64,000 bases of DNA from Coenobita brevimanus (taxonomy: Eukaryota; Arthropoda; Malacostraca; Decapoda; Coenobitidae). The stretch is from contig CM064732.1 in NCBI GenBank assembly GCA_032717465.1, forward strand, positions 23,425,924 to 23,489,923, written 5' to 3'. The notes under the pieces were generated by a model. That model did no database searches. It saw only the letters and a program-made list of their open reading frames with translations, and was not told where the DNA came from. This document shows positions 22,380 to 37,734 of this stretch, in pieces; within the stretch, counting starts at the first letter, position 1; every line of letters starts with the position of its first letter. A program made the position numbers and the translations under genes.

Positions 22380-22880
22380 AAGGTAATCCGGTCCATGTAC
22401 TCTATTTAACACCACTGCATGGTATTACCCTATCTGTCAAGCACACAAGCATGCGTTACCTACCAGGGCAAGTCATCATGAACATTAAATTTCCCTAACA
22501 GGGATGTACAGAGCTCCATTCTCTCACTTACATTTTTCGACTTACATATGCATGGTATTCCAACAGAGCGGCCACTCACAATTATTGTTCCATATGCAGA
22601 TGTTATTACTATAACAACCTCACACTGCATTGCAGACACAGTCTGCTAACTGCATCAAGATTACCTCAATACACTTCAGGCATGGGTCGAGGACAAGCTG
22701 GCGATTGTGCCAGCCAAATCCACCACAATATTCGTCATCAGTGACAGTCAACTGCACCGATACACTGCTAACATCACATTTATGGATTACCTGTGTCGTA
22801 TAACTCCTCCTTGGAGTAGCATATGACACTGGACACATCTTCAAAAACCTCTTGCAAGACATTAACCCATAAACTAAGTT
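22380..22880 (+). pseudogene. LINE fragment D, reverse transcriptase catalytic region
   Basis: Plus-strand remnant of a jockey/R1-like LINE. DLHMHGIP precedes IIVPYADVITITTSH near 22580-22625, where YADV stands for the catalytic YADD. LNTLQAWVEDKLAIVPAKST follows at about 22660-22720, then SDSQLHRYTANIT. This matches the pattern LxTLExW...LxxxxxKS of this group. One frameshift lies before the motif and one stop between catalytic box and QAWV. A minus-strand open frame over 22620-22862 is its shadow. The copy is cut off by the TA array at 22921. Confidence 0.75.
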
Positions 22881-22920
22881 AACAGAAAAAATAGGAAAAC
22901 TCGCGCGTTCTTGGCATGCA

Positions 22921-23025
<105 letters not shown>

Positions 23026-23639
23026 TTTCTTATGACGTCAGAAATTAGTTTTGCTTCCCTTATATGAAAGAGAAAATGTTGACGGATGTGTATGTCTTTC
23101 TTAAATATAACATCTCACACTTTACTCATTATGCAGTTAAGCTCAACGGTTTTAGTTTGGTGAAAAAAAAAAAAATCTAATTTTGTATTTCCTTCACAGA
23201 TATTTTAGCATGATGAAATGAATAACCATACATTACAGGATTGGTATGCAAATTTTTAAGATGCTGTCTGCAATACCCTAGTCGGGGTGCGTGTTTCAAC
23301 TTTCGAAATTCAGGGGGACTGCATTAAGAAAAATGACCAGATGGGGAGAGATGAGTGGGGAAAGTCGCTGAAATGAGCTCAGATGCCATCATATGATCAG
23401 TAAGAGGCCATTAGGCACCAACTGACGTCAAACGAAAAGTGGAGAGTGACTTTTTAAAAACTGATTTAGGTGATGTAAGTCACAATCGCCTTCTGGTCTT
23501 CAGGTAATATTAGCTGCAGTTCTAGGCTTGCAGTGATGCACCCTGCGGACTAAATGCATATAAGGCGCTTACAGGAACAGAGTTTGAATAACAAGAAAAA
23601 AGAACAATCTCCCACTTCTGCAAGAATTGTATCATATCA

Positions 23640-24100
23640 GAGATGTACTATGATTCCCAGCATGGGCTCCTATCTTATCTAACACCCATTATTTGCAGAC
23701 CATACAGACCAACACTACACATCATCACTGGCTTCACCAGTTTTGGTCCATAGACCACTCACAGTCTGAAACTCAAGACCTCTCAGTCAGAGAATACGTT
23801 AACATGTGAGGAAAACATTTCTACGTGGCAGCCTACACTAACATAAAACATCTCTGTTCTTGTCAAACCCTGCTAGCGGCAGGGCAAGATCCACTAACAC
23901 ATTTGTCTCTAGGTAACTTATAACCACAAGACGACCCTCCCGGCATACACCCATCAGAGATATTCTTATCTACCTAAGCTAAGATCAGGACATCACCAAG
24001 CCCTTCCAAGTTATCAACCTAGCTTTGGATTAGGTGGAGTAACCGATAACATTTGTTCTGGTACAGTAACAGGCCCACAGAACATTTCATACATAGTGGA
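23640..24100 (+). pseudogene. LINE fragment D, C-terminal region
   Basis: FPAWAPILSNTHYLQTIQTN (about 23650-23710) corresponds to the region after the thumb of jockey/R1-like LINEs (P.WsP.l....LQ..QN.aLR). It is followed by SETQDLSVREYVN (about 23770-23808) and FYVAAYTNIKHLC. The spacing from the catalytic block, allowing for the TA array, fits one element. The 600 bp between (23022-23639) are too decayed to read. Confidence 0.65.
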
Positions 24101-24385
24101 GCGTTGCACTGCACAGGTTATACTTAGCGACATAACATTGGCGATGTAGGGAACCTATAGGAAAACCCTAACAAGGCGGTGGTTTATTTTGCACTCATTG
24201 GTTCTGCTTGGTCTGGCGAACCAGAGTTAACTATCACCAACAACAACCCTTTGGAAGACAGTTTTAGCTAATAATGATTAACCTAGACAGAAGCATGAAT
24301 ACGGAAATTTACAATACAATCGTGATATGAAATCAACAAATTAATCTCTCTTCTGTAGTACCGAAAAAATAAGCCAACTGGCTCG

Positions 24386-24832
24386 TATACATGTTACACA
24401 TAGACTGTGAAATCAGTTATTTCGTGAAATGCCTAGTCAGTTCGTCAAATCCATCTAAATTGGAATGGGTTAACTTAGGTTAGGTTAATTTAGGCTGTGG
24501 TTAGGTTAGGCTGGGATAATCTAGGTTAAGTTTAGGTTAGGTGAGGCTAGGTTTGGTTAGGTGAGGTGAGGTGAGGTTAGATTAGGTTAATTTCGATGAA
24601 CGTGAGTTATGTTAAGCTTTCATCAAAATTAACCTAACCTAACCTAACAAGACCCTGCGTAACCCCATATAACCTAGCCTAATCTTAATCTAGATTATCA
24701 CATTGTGACCTAACCGCAGCCAAAATTAACGTAACCTAAATTAACCCATCCCAGTTTAGACTCGTTTCACGAATTGACTAGGCATTTCACGAAATGACTG
24801 ATTGAACAGTCTGCCTGTAACATATATACCAC
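24386..24832. repeat. Foldback element with TTAGG-like arms
   Basis: Arms of about 210 bp (24386-24600 and 24612-24832) are inverse copies. Each begins TATACATGTTACA.../TATATATGTTACA..., then AGACTGT..AATCAGT.ATTTCGTGAAATGCCTAGTCA. The inner parts are G-rich GGTTAGGTTA words on the left and CCTAACCTAACC on the right. The apex is near 24598-24615. No coding capacity; MITE-like. The GGTTA words equal the arthropod telomere unit TTAGG in permutation. Confidence 0.8.
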
Positions 24833-25769
24833 TAATCTCCCCTGACATTTATACTCGAGGAAATGTGCAGTTGCAAACCGATTTGAGGTATGACTTTATG
24901 TTTTGAACTTCATAGATGAACCTTGTATGAATCTAACCCTGAAATCAGTCATCACATTTGCATTTAGTCACACACACATTTACACCCTGAAGGCATTCCC
25001 TAATGTAAGTCAGTAAGGATCCCTAGAACTACAGTGCCTCCTAATAGTCTGCGCTTCCATTCCAAGACATGCCTGTACCACACGTACCTATACCAGATCA
25101 GCTTAATAAAAAAAAAGAAAATGAAAAATAAGAAAAATAAAGGTCCAGTGAGAAGGGGTAACTAAGGAAGCACCAGCAAAGATACATCAGTCCAGCCATG
25201 GGAGTCAACAATCATCGTAATTTCACTTCAGTTATATTCAACCTCCTGTTTTTACAACATAAAAGAAAAGACTAACATTGGTACAGACATGAAAATGAAA
25301 GAAAATCTTAGCGAACTTCCGTGCCAACATAGAAATAACGAGCAATCCGACACTGCAAACCTCCTCCAAGGCTGAGCTGTCCCCCATTTGTCAACATCCC
25401 TACAAAAGATTCCCTCTTTTTTTTTTTTTTTTTTTTTTTTTTATAGCTGGAATCATATAAAACGCATATCAGCACAGTGTGCAAGCACTGTAGGCATTAT
25501 TTATCGAGTTAGAAGCAAAAATGTTGAAATTGTCACTATTCCGCAATCTTAAAGAATCATATTAAAATTCCTGGATCTGGATGATGGCCCGGATCACCCC
25601 TCTAAAATATTTACGCAAAATCCGTTCATTACTTTTTGAGTAATCCTGGTAACAGGCGGAGGAAGTTGACCTACTTCTGTACAAAAAGGCAGCTTAGTTG
25701 CAATTTTGTGGTTATCTTGCATTATATGGTTACTACTCTGCGTGAAATATGTGAATGAACATGAAATTA
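24833..25769. other. No gene recognised
   Basis: Mixed sequence with a T23 run near 25420-25442. Nothing coding assigned. Confidence 0.4.
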
Positions 25770-25895
25770 ATGTTCGCTTACTTTGGGTTATACGGTTACC
25801 ATCCAGCGTGGTATATAATTTTTGGAGTTCAAGGAAAGAATTTGGTTTATCACTTAGTGCAGAGTGACCTAAAGGCAGCACTATATCAAGTGAGT
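25770..25895 (-). mobile_element. SINE-like family 3, partial old copy
   Basis: Plus-strand reading TTTGGGTTATACGGTTACC...CAGCGTGGTATATAA...TTTGGTTTATCACTTAGTG..GAGTGACC is a diverged match to 63765-63850. Only the central part is present. Confidence 0.6.
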
Positions 25896-26124
25896 GGATG
25901 TTGGGAGTAGCCAGCAGCCACAAACAGATTAACTTATTACATAGGAAGCATCCAATCAGGACAGATCAATAGCCATTTCCCCAGGCTGCCAAGCTGTTGG
26001 AGAAAGAATCAATCAATATTTGGTATAAGAAATACAAGAACAGAGCCACATGTTAATCCACAGAGGGGGAAAATCAGAATAGTCATAAAACTGAACAAAC
26101 ACCATTGACCTACTGGCTTAAGCT

Positions 26125-26640
26125 ATGGAGTGGAAGCACTAGCAAACGAGGCCATGGTCTTTGAAGCAACGTAATATGATTCACCTCCCTGAATCAATAA
26201 TATCCCACACTGCTGCCTACCATTCTGTAGCAGTAAGAAAGGTTGCTTGCCGTTCTGTAGCACATACAAACATAAAATGCTGCCGTCATCTGTAGAGCAT
26301 GATAAAGCTGCCACCACTTCGGTACAAGAATATGAGGAAAAGAAATCAAACAGAACATTATACCTTGGAGTATCACTTACTGGATCTCCTAGTCTTGGGA
26401 GATCTGACATTAGTACTTGACCATCTTCTTCCCTGTCACTGCAGCCCTGGAAGGTACTTAAGCATGATGGGTGGAAGGAAATGCCATCTGGTTTAGGCGA
26501 TATTTAGTTAAAATAAATTTCACGTGGTTCGCTCTTCCCCCAGTACTCATCTTGGTATAAACTCAAAGATATATTCAAACAGGAACTTGATCTCAAACTT
26601 GTTCCTGAAACACGTGCTGTCATAAATCAATGAATACTGT
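26125..26640. repeat. Diverged direct repeat X at the DIRS break
   Basis: Partner of 21575-22010, lying directly beside the end of the DIRS reverse transcriptase segment. Minus-strand open frames here (such as 26123-26410) have no recognisable domain. Confidence 0.5.
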
Positions 26641-27600
26641 TCTTTGCAAGCAAGACCCTGGCTTGTCTGGTGTCCCATTAAAGGCCAAACCAAATTGCCT
26701 GCTGCGAGGGATCAGGTAGAAACTTTTCGAGGTTGACCCAGATGCTCATTTTTCGTGCACATTGCATAACCTGCACAATACTCTCCATGGTGGCCACTAG
26801 GAAAAACTAGTTATCTAAGTACGTCAACATGTCAACCTCCCCATGAGAGTTTACACACCATCATATTGGTACCTCTGGAGAAGACTCAAGGGAGACATAG
26901 GTTAACTGGTATGTCGCACCATCCAACCAAATCGCCAGGAAATGGTGGAAACATGGGGGGATTGGTACATGCCAATATTCGTCTTATAGCTGTGAGTCAG
27001 TCTTCCTGGTACAGGTGGAATTAAACATGTGCTGTAATTAGCTGGAAACAGTGGGTGACCATTAATATATTACGGAAACTGAAATTCACTATCAGTCTGT
27101 CTTTGGGTACCCCTTCGGAACAGTGAACGGACAGGAAAGAAACCCTAGTACCAAAACAGGGTTCAACAACGCTTCCTGTAAAATAACATCCACGTGGGGC
27201 GGCACCTTGGGTGTGGGCATGCAAGGGCACTAAGAAGATAGGAAGCTTGGTTCATGGCCAGGTGATCCCTCACTGGATCACTCTCCCAGCCCCACCTGAC
27301 CACGATCAGACATTTGTCTGGCTAGTGAGGGAATCAGGAGAAGGCTTGGAGAGGCTAATCTCAACAGGATGAGTTGCCTCCCATAGCCTGTTGTGAAAGT
27401 AAGACATATGTTATCTGCCCCTCCATGACTCTTACATCCAGTTTCATGCACGTTGGTTCCCTTTTGTGTGGCGTTGGAAGGATTCGTCACGGACTGGGAA
27501 GACTTGAATTACTTCTTCCTTTCCCAGCCACCCAGTGGAGACAGCAGCCACCTGTGCTTCAGAAAGATCCCCAGCAATGAGTTGGGTCGTAAAAAGCAGA
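26640..27600 (-). pseudogene. DIRS-like retrotransposon, reverse transcriptase region
   Basis: Minus strand. LRLASPSLLLIPSLARQM...GQVGLGE (about 27360-27280) precedes the reverse transcriptase. VDVILQEALLNPVLVLGFLS and a VPK block (about 27190-27100) are its start. DEYWHVPIPPCFHHFLA (about 26990-26935) matches the DIRS palm motif DAYWHVPI.P.F..FLAF. YLDN at 26821-26810 stands for YLDD and is followed by a stop. VNLEKF...PSQ...WFGL*WDT (about 26735-26660) matches VNLPKS..TPSQ...WLGLQWDT. The order, strand and family fit the RNase H part at 21575-19650, implying one element broken by about 5 kb. The loss of the last catalytic aspartate and several stops make it dead. Confidence 0.72.
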
Positions 27601-28216
27601 AGGTTCTTCAGAGAGAAGGAAATGTGCATCTTTCTCATGACCAAAAACTTTTATGTGACAATTTCATAACATTCCGGCTTGCACAAAGATTACAAATGAA
27701 TATTCATGATCATATCACGTTACTGCAACATATATCTAAGCTACAGGTTCCCTTGTTTTCTTCGTCGTTACCCAAAATATACAGAGTCAGTGGCTGTAAT
27801 TGAAATTTATTCAAGGAAGCATTTTTTTTTTTTTCTCGCATCACTGTTAGGAATATGCGAAACACAATGCTCTCAGCAGTCACAAATCATCGCTTCTGAG
27901 ACAATAATACTATAATTTTTGTTATATAGCGCCTTATGGCACACGCAAAAACTGTCCAGGATAGCTCCTACACTTGCTTGCACAGGAGCATGGGTCAGGC
28001 TGGTGACACCCAGGGTGATGAGGATTAATGCCGTATCACTCCTACCAAAATACTCAGCCGCAGTTTTTGATCCCTTACAATAAAAAGCTGCAACTGGCTT
28101 AGCATTTCATTTTCACTCATATTTATCATCAGTAATGACGCGATTGAAAAGAAAGAACGTATGCATTTTCTCTTTCAATGTAATTTTTTTCCCAACAACA
28201 AAGAACTACATTAGCA
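27601..28216. other. No gene assigned
   Basis: May include further 5' DIRS sequence on the minus strand, but no motif is clear. T11 run near 27823. Confidence 0.35.
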
Positions 28217-28335
28217 GTTAAGACCGTATAATAATAATAATGGTAATAATTCATTATTATTATTATTATTATTATCATTAGTAGTAGTAGTAGTAGTAGT
28301 AGTAAAAAAAAAAAAAAATAATAATAATAATTGTT
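28217..28335. repeat. Trinucleotide arrays (AAT, TTA, TAG)
   Basis: Mixed ATA/TTA/TAG runs with an A16 stretch; AT-rich apparent frames are accidental. Confidence 0.9.
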
Positions 28336-28822
28336 TCCCCCCAAATCTACTTCTTTAAAAGAATTTTACTACCACTAGAAAACCATTGACATCTGTACCA
28401 TTACAAGTAAAGTGAGATTTTCGTATGCATATCAGACTTCTACAGAAGTGACAGCAACTAAACTCTTGATATCCATCACAACAACTCTCTCAAGATCGTA
28501 CCTCCTTGAAAAGAGAAAGGCTTTGAGCACCTCTTAAAAAAAAAAAAATCAACAGAGTTCAACTGTTTCATAGCTAATGGCAATCTCTTATTTAATCTAA
28601 TATCCACATAGGAAAACGAACAATAAAAGAAAGGCAATTGATGACCAGCTCCTTATTCACTGGGGTGAAAAGGATCATCCTCACTTCACAGTGCCACATT
28701 TTGGCACAATGATGGAAGTTTTAACAATTCAGCAACATAATACTTTGGTTTGCTAGAAAGGAGAACTTTGAGAGTCATACAACATAGCATGAATTCTATT
28801 CTACTGTAGTTTTTACTGGCAG

Positions 28823-28823
<1 letters not shown>

Positions 28824-28912
<89 letters not shown>
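28824..28912. repeat. (CA)n microsatellite, 89 bp
   Basis: Pure CA array. Confidence 0.95.
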
Positions 28913-28915
<3 letters not shown>

Positions 28916-30302
28916 TAGACAATGGTGTCACAAAACTAGAATGAGAACGACTTCCTATGACCAGAGATCATGAAGGGTGTGGGGTAAAGGGTATGGGATA
29001 GGGAGGGGGAAATCAGTGTTTGTCTTAGAGTTAAGTAATGATATGTTTGGTGGAATTTATTTTCGCAAAACCGGTGGACCGATTGCAAGACGGTCTACAG
29101 TGTTGAAAGGAGCTCCACCTAATAGGTTACAATGCTAAGGGCCTCGGCTTATCATAATAGAATGGCAGTGCAGCACAAGTCTGTCCCCACACTCAGCCTT
29201 TGTCTAACCCTTCCAGTTAGCGTATCGAGGACGAAAACAGTGAGAAGCAGTAGCGTGCTGGAATGTTATGCCTGGGGGAAATTTCATTGGTACAATCGAA
29301 ATTTTAAATTCTACCAGCTTTGAATTGCACTTTTGTGATGGAAAAAGAATATATACGAGTATCTTATCTAAATGCCTTTTAATTTTATGTTACTGCTATG
29401 TGTAATTATAACAGAGGCGAAGATGAAAAATCAAGATGTGTTTTTATTGGTTTACATAGCATTTGCTTCTTTCCTGTAAGCTAGTGTTTGACAAAGAAAA
29501 CAGATATGTTTCAGTCTTCCATTACAAGGTTATTACAAGGAACAAGGCATGATTTGTGTTGCTCTGTGTAGAGCATATCGTAATTTAACTGTGTTTCGCA
29601 GTGCTGAGGGGACTGAAACTACATTGCATAATGTTGTTGCACAATGTTAATATATAGTACAATGACCATGCTTTATATTTTATATGTCGGATGTCACATT
29701 AAGACTCCCATTATTCTTCATGCACTCTTGACAGATTCGGATCATTTTTTGGACTTTTGAGGCCTTTTGAAACTGATTTTTTTTTCTTACTAATCCCCTT
29801 CCTTTTTATTGTAACATGTTGCCCCGGGTAGGCTTACTCATTGCATAGTCCCTTTTGTATCTATAACATGTTACTTTTATACTAAAAAGCCTTTACAATT
29901 TAGCTTGTCATCTATTCATATGGATTAGGTATTGCTGTATTTTTATACTGGCATTGTTAATTATTGTAATACTATCAAATTAAAATTATCTGAACATTCT
30001 TCTGTCAGGTTACTTGGGCCTGACTTCTTCGTAAATAATAAGAAACATGTCCAGGTACTAAATCCTGTTGTAGTTTGCTGTCAGCCGAGACCCAGAGGGA
30101 TGAGCTTCCAGCAACCATTATTTTATGTTACATTCTAAAACGATTAACTACTTGCACTGTATAATGTTTGTAAATCTTTTATAATTCCTTAAGGCTTAAC
30201 TTTAAGAAGCAGTATCCCGTTGATGCAGAGGCCAGCAAGTGTTTTATATTGGCATATCTAGATCTGACATTTGTCAGCTTAATCATTCAGCACTTCTCCT
30301 TT
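28913..30302. other. No gene recognised
   Basis: AT-rich, apparently unique. Short frames at 29132-29323 and 29932-30138 have no recognisable motif. Confidence 0.4.
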
Positions 30303-30328
30303 GATGATGATGATGATGGTTATTATTA

Positions 30329-30377
<49 letters not shown>
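30303..30377. repeat. (GAT)n(TTA)n arrays
   Basis: GAT run then about 57 bp of TTA, at the 5' side of SINE-like family 3. Confidence 0.93.
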
Positions 30378-30378
<1 letters not shown>

Positions 30379-30399
30379 CGTTGTAGTTGGGGACGCTCA

Positions 30400-30845
30400 C
30401 TATCCACTCAGATGTAGTGCTGCTGTGAGTGTCTGCCCTTTCCTCTTTTCCTTCCTTCCTCTTCTGTTTTTCTTTCCTTTATATTTTCCTCTTCCTTCTG
30501 CTTACGAGTGAGTTTACATTCCCTCTTCTGTCTCTCTTTCCTTTATTCTTTCCTCTTCCTTCTGCCTATGGGTGACTCTACACTGAGTGTCAAGCCAAAT
30601 GGTTTCCTGTACACCAGGATACCATTTACTACGCTGAGTGGTAAGCATATAAACAAATTATGGTGCCTGGTCGTTTCGTGTGTAGGTTTATATCCAAGTG
30701 ATGGTTGAGGTTTCTTGCTCACATAATGCCACTCAGGGATGAGTGAGGCTGGTCACTCTTATCTTAAATGTCAGGACCAGCTTCCCTAGCCCAGGGCTTC
30801 TACGCTCCTCATGGGCAACATAGGATTGGATGATGGATGGATGGA
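30400..30845 (+). mobile_element. SINE-like family 3, copy 1
   Basis: About 440-bp repeat shared, inverted, with 63551-64000. It starts with a pyrimidine-rich part holding two tandem units of about 70 bp (CTTTCCTTTAT.TTTTCCTCTTCCTTCTGC...). Then come GTGTCAAGCCAAATGGTTTCCTGTACACCAGG, a tRNA-like part with a degenerate B box near 30704-30714, and the end CTCATGGGCAACATAGGATTGGATGATGGATGGATGG running into (ATT)n. Polymerase III origin is suggested more clearly by the copy at 63551. Confidence 0.65.
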
Positions 30846-31004
30846 TTATTATTATTATTATTATTTCCAATCATCCGGAAATATATGATTCTGGGTTTCG
30901 ATACATCTACCTAGGAAGAGAAGACTGAGCGGAAGAAATTATGTCCACGGCTGTGTTTGACACATGGCCACTGATTTTAAACAATGCTAGTAGTGGTAAG
31001 TGGT

Positions 31005-31130
31005 GGCCATCACCATCCACGCACTTGATGTTGTGCTGCCTACTTCTTCTTAAGTGCCAAGCCTGATGGTTTCCTGTAACATGGAAAACATTTGACAACA
31101 CCGGGTGGTAACCACATAAGCAAATAACGG
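31005..31130 (+). mobile_element. SINE-like family 3, short old copy
   Basis: AAGTGCCAAGCCTGATGGTTTCCTGTAACA...ACACCGGGTGGTAACCACATAAGCAAATAACGGGG is a diverged match to 30580-30665. Confidence 0.6.
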
Positions 31131-31368
31131 GGTGAAGTGGAGCCTGCTATGGTTCTCCTGTTAACTGGATGGAGACACAGATCTGGCGTCCATCCAGGAA
31201 TCATATCTCCACACTATCCGACCCTCGCTGCAGCGAGGCGTTGTCCACGGCAAAAAAAACATGGGTTCACTGCATGGGATAGCTTTGCAGGGTCAATTAC
31301 TTGCCTGCGGCTGATTGGTCTGCTCGAACATAAAGACGAGGATTGTTTTACAACTGCTGCTTTTATTA

Positions 31369-31370
<2 letters not shown>

Positions 31371-31424
<54 letters not shown>

Positions 31425-31444
31425 GTTTGTATGTGTGTGTGTGT
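31371..31444. repeat. (GT)n microsatellite
   Basis: GT array with TTT and ATG interruptions. A T22 run follows at about 31528. Confidence 0.93.
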
Positions 31445-31569
31445 TATTCCGAGTCCGAGTACAGCAGACCATGTGCCAAGCCACCAGTAGCTGTAGAGGG
31501 CAACTTTCATCATGCTTCCAGCCTTTGTTTTTTTTTTTTTTTTTTTGTTTTTGTTTGTTTTTAGTAAAA

Positions 31570-33235
31570 ATGCCAAATATAAAATATAAGGAACGCTAAT
31601 GTATTCACTGATACCCATTAATGTTCATTTTAACCACAGCCAGGGATAAGATCAGACGATAACAGACTAATGACATCGGTAGTTTGACAAAAGGGATAGA
31701 GGCATACGTAACTGATGTGTATACTTCTCCCGGGGTTCAGTGGGGTACATAAGGCTTTGACTCTTGAGGGTGGTGTATCCTACTCCTCTTACTTCGATCA
31801 AATCGCTCAGATGTAGCCAAAAATTACCCTAAAATGCCCCAACTCTCCTTTAGGGATTATTCTACCTTGCCTTACACTTTAAGGTAACTCTGTACACACC
31901 CATATTTATTTATTTAACCCCATAAAATAATGGGAAATTAGGTTAGGATGATTATTCAACTTCTGTGCTTTATGATGCCATTTTCGGTAATAGTGATTTC
32001 AGGTAATATGTACTGGCAATTAATTACTGCCGCATTCGTTTCCGGTGTCATTTGTGAAAGCTGAATTACTGGTGAAGAAATAAAGTGTGAACAATTTGAG
32101 CATCGTCCGGTGTTAACTCTCGGGTCTCATTAATTAGGGGGTCAGGGAAGCTTTTTACTTGTTTTCTAATGTATTCATAACTAAGTCCAGGATGCCCATC
32201 TGCGGTTGTTTGTCCCTCTCACTCTTTCAACATAAAGACATTTTCGTAGTTTACAGTATCTGGCTGTTACCATAAAATTTTCATTTAGCTGAGAAGAGCC
32301 ACCTGACGTGGTGATCTTCATGAAAGCTGTCTCTAACTCCTCCATTTCGAGGATCCTCTTTCAGGCTGATAAAAATAATCTGCAAATTAGCATGAACAAG
32401 CTAAAAACGAGTCGTCACAGAACTGAAGTCGATAATGATTTTTGTGCCTTTTTATAACGGAATTTCTCACTTATATTCTTCTTCCGTTAACTCTCTCTGG
32501 CTCTCATGACTCATTGTAGTTCAATAAAATCTTTGCCACAGACATGATTGAATTAAGGGTGAGAGTATTAACCCTAATGAGTCGGATAAAATGTGTCATG
32601 GTGGCTGCTGAACTTGCTGTCGTGGCGTTTCTTCTTTTCCTCAAGACATTAGCAACTTTTTTTTTTTTTTTTCTAGTTTAAGCTTCAACAAGAGAATTCA
32701 AGGAAATAACATGCCTTCTGCTGGAAAACAGAATTGATAAGAACATATTACAACAACAAGAAAAAGTAAAGCTATTGTCTTTACCCTTACTGTTTCCACG
32801 GTGTCTTTCTTTTTAATGGATGCCTTCTTATAAGCGAGGGTACGGTGTCCCTTGAAGAGTCATGAACTGATTATGTTTACACTATTCAGCGTGTTTTCTA
32901 CAGGCATCACACATTCAGGCTCCTATTGTCCATTTTTAGGTGAATAATATCATACAGGATTAGCAAAAATAAATTACTAGCTTATACCCGATCCTGAGAG
33001 GGAATAAAGGTGGCAGTATCAACACTCTCAGACTCCCATACTCACTGTCAACTGAACAGAAACATATGGCTTTAGCAGGGATAGAATGCTAGACCTGTCC
33101 TGATCATAAGAGATTTAAGCATTTACAACGAGGACGCCTTATATTCTACGCCCGCTAGCATCAGATAATTTTCATTCAGCATACGAGAGCTCTTTGTAGT
33201 GAAGGAGTAAAGGAAGACGTTATGGAATCTCTCTA
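31570..33235. other. No gene recognised
   Basis: Non-repetitive by eye, AT-rich, no open frame of note. It is one of the longest stretches here without a recognisable repeat. Confidence 0.45.
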
Positions 33236-33275
33236 GTTAGAAAGACGGAGAGAAAGATGGAAAGGTAGGGGTGCT

Positions 33276-33332
<57 letters not shown>

Positions 33333-33598
33333 GGGTGTGCATGGAGAAAGTGTTGGGAGACAGATGGAAGGAGGAAAGGAGGGAGAGAGAGAGAGATTAG
33401 AGAAGGAATGAGGGAGAGGTAGGGATTGAGAGATAGTGGTGCTGTTTGTGTGGGCAGGCAGGTGGGAGAAACAGAAAGTGGGAAGAGGGATGGAAGTAGG
33501 AGAGAGAGGGACAGGAAGATAGAATGGTGTGAGATTATAAATTCATACTAGTATATGTAAAAACAAGGGCAGAGATTGAGGTTAGAGTGCTAGTGCGC

Positions 33599-33651
<53 letters not shown>

Positions 33652-33918
33652 GGAGGGAGTAGGAGGTGGTACAGAAAGAGGTGAGGGGTTTGGGAGAAGC
33701 TATCGGTGGAAAGTAATGGGAGGGGCGATACGAGCGTGAGGTGGTTGGGGGAGGAGGAGGAGAGGGGGAGAAAGAAGCGGCCAGAAGGAGGAAAGGAAGA
33801 GAAAGAGGAGGAACGAAAGATGAGAAAGAAGGCAAAATGGAAGAAGTGGAAAGGAAAAATAAGCACTGGAGAAACAAAAAAGAAAAAAATGAGAAAGATA
33901 GAAAGGTAGGAGTGCTGC

Positions 33919-33972
<54 letters not shown>

Positions 33973-34254
33973 AAGAAAGAGATGTGGGGGGGTGCATGGG
34001 AGAAAGTGTAGGGACAGAGATGGAAGGAGGAAAGGAGGGAGAGAGAAAGAGAGGTTAGAGAAGGAATGAGGGAGAGGTAGGGATTGAGAGATAGTGGTGC
34101 TGTTTGTGTGAGCAGGCAGGTGAGAGAAGCAGAGAGGGAGGAAGGATGGAAGTAGGAGAGAGAGGGAAAGGAAGATAGAATGGTGTGAGATTATAAATTC
34201 ATACTGGTATATGTAAAAACAAGGGCAGAGATTGTGGTTAGAGTGCTAGTGCGC

Positions 34255-34303
<49 letters not shown>

Positions 34304-34570
34304 AGGGTGGGAGAGACTAAAGGAAGGAGGGAGGGAGGGGGAGGATAGGAAGATCTAAATAGAGATGAGAAATGATGCCTACAGCATAGATGCCAATTGT
34401 ACATACTGTATATACAGTAGTAAATAGACAGATAGGAGAAAGTGAGGCATAGAGATAGTTGTGGTGGTGTGAGCGCGCAGGTGAGAGAGCCAGCAAGAGA
34501 GAGTGAGAGAGAGGGAGAGAGAGGGAGAGAGCGAGGGGGGAGGGAGAGAGGGGGTGAGAGCTGGCTGTCC
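33236..34570. repeat. Purine-strand block with duplicated 400-bp unit
   Basis: Plus strand is almost entirely A+G for 1.3 kb. A unit at 33251-33650 recurs at 33892-34301 (offset about 641 bp). Shared markers in order are AAAGGTAGG.GTGCTG, a GA array, AGATGGAAGGAGGAAAGG, AGATAGTGGTGCTGTTTGTG, AATGGTGTGAGATTATAAA, and GAGTGCTAGTGCGCAAATG followed by another GA array. Pure GA runs lie at about 33279-33330, 33602-33649, 33921-33967 and 34259-34301. Open frames here encode Arg/Glu/Lys repeats only. Confidence 0.85.
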
Positions 34571-34614
34571 CACTCAGTCAGTCGGCGGCCTCGGTGCTGT
34601 GTGTGTGTGTGTTA

Positions 34615-37380
<2,766 letters not shown>

Positions 37381-37734
37381 TCACGTTAACAGCCAAGGAA
37401 CATTGCCAGTCAACCTGCCATTCAGTGATTCAGTGGAATTGTCACTTAAACGGGACAAACAGTAAGTCTTCTGTTAACATATCGCTCACATGTTCAATCG
37501 AGTAGGGATATGGGTTTTGGTCTTATTCTATGTCTTTGGGGATTTCATAATAACTTTTCCGTAGTGAATTACTCCGCACGTTTCAGCTCGGTGTTTCCTT
37601 GTGTGTTATAGGTGCACAGGTGTCGGTATTAAAGCGATAATATAAAGTGTATAAAAGATAATATTTGGGCATAATATGTAAACTAATCGCTACATAAGTG
37701 AAGCCACGAAACTTCCTGTAGCACCTAAAATACA

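Noticed and set aside
22620..22862. Minus-strand 80-residue protein
   Set aside because: It is the antisense of the plus-strand LINE D reverse transcriptase block, which carries recognisable motifs.
24460..24780. Interstitial telomere or chromosome fusion point
   Set aside because: The TTAGG-like words lie in the arms of a defined inverted repeat with non-telomeric ends, so an element explains them better.
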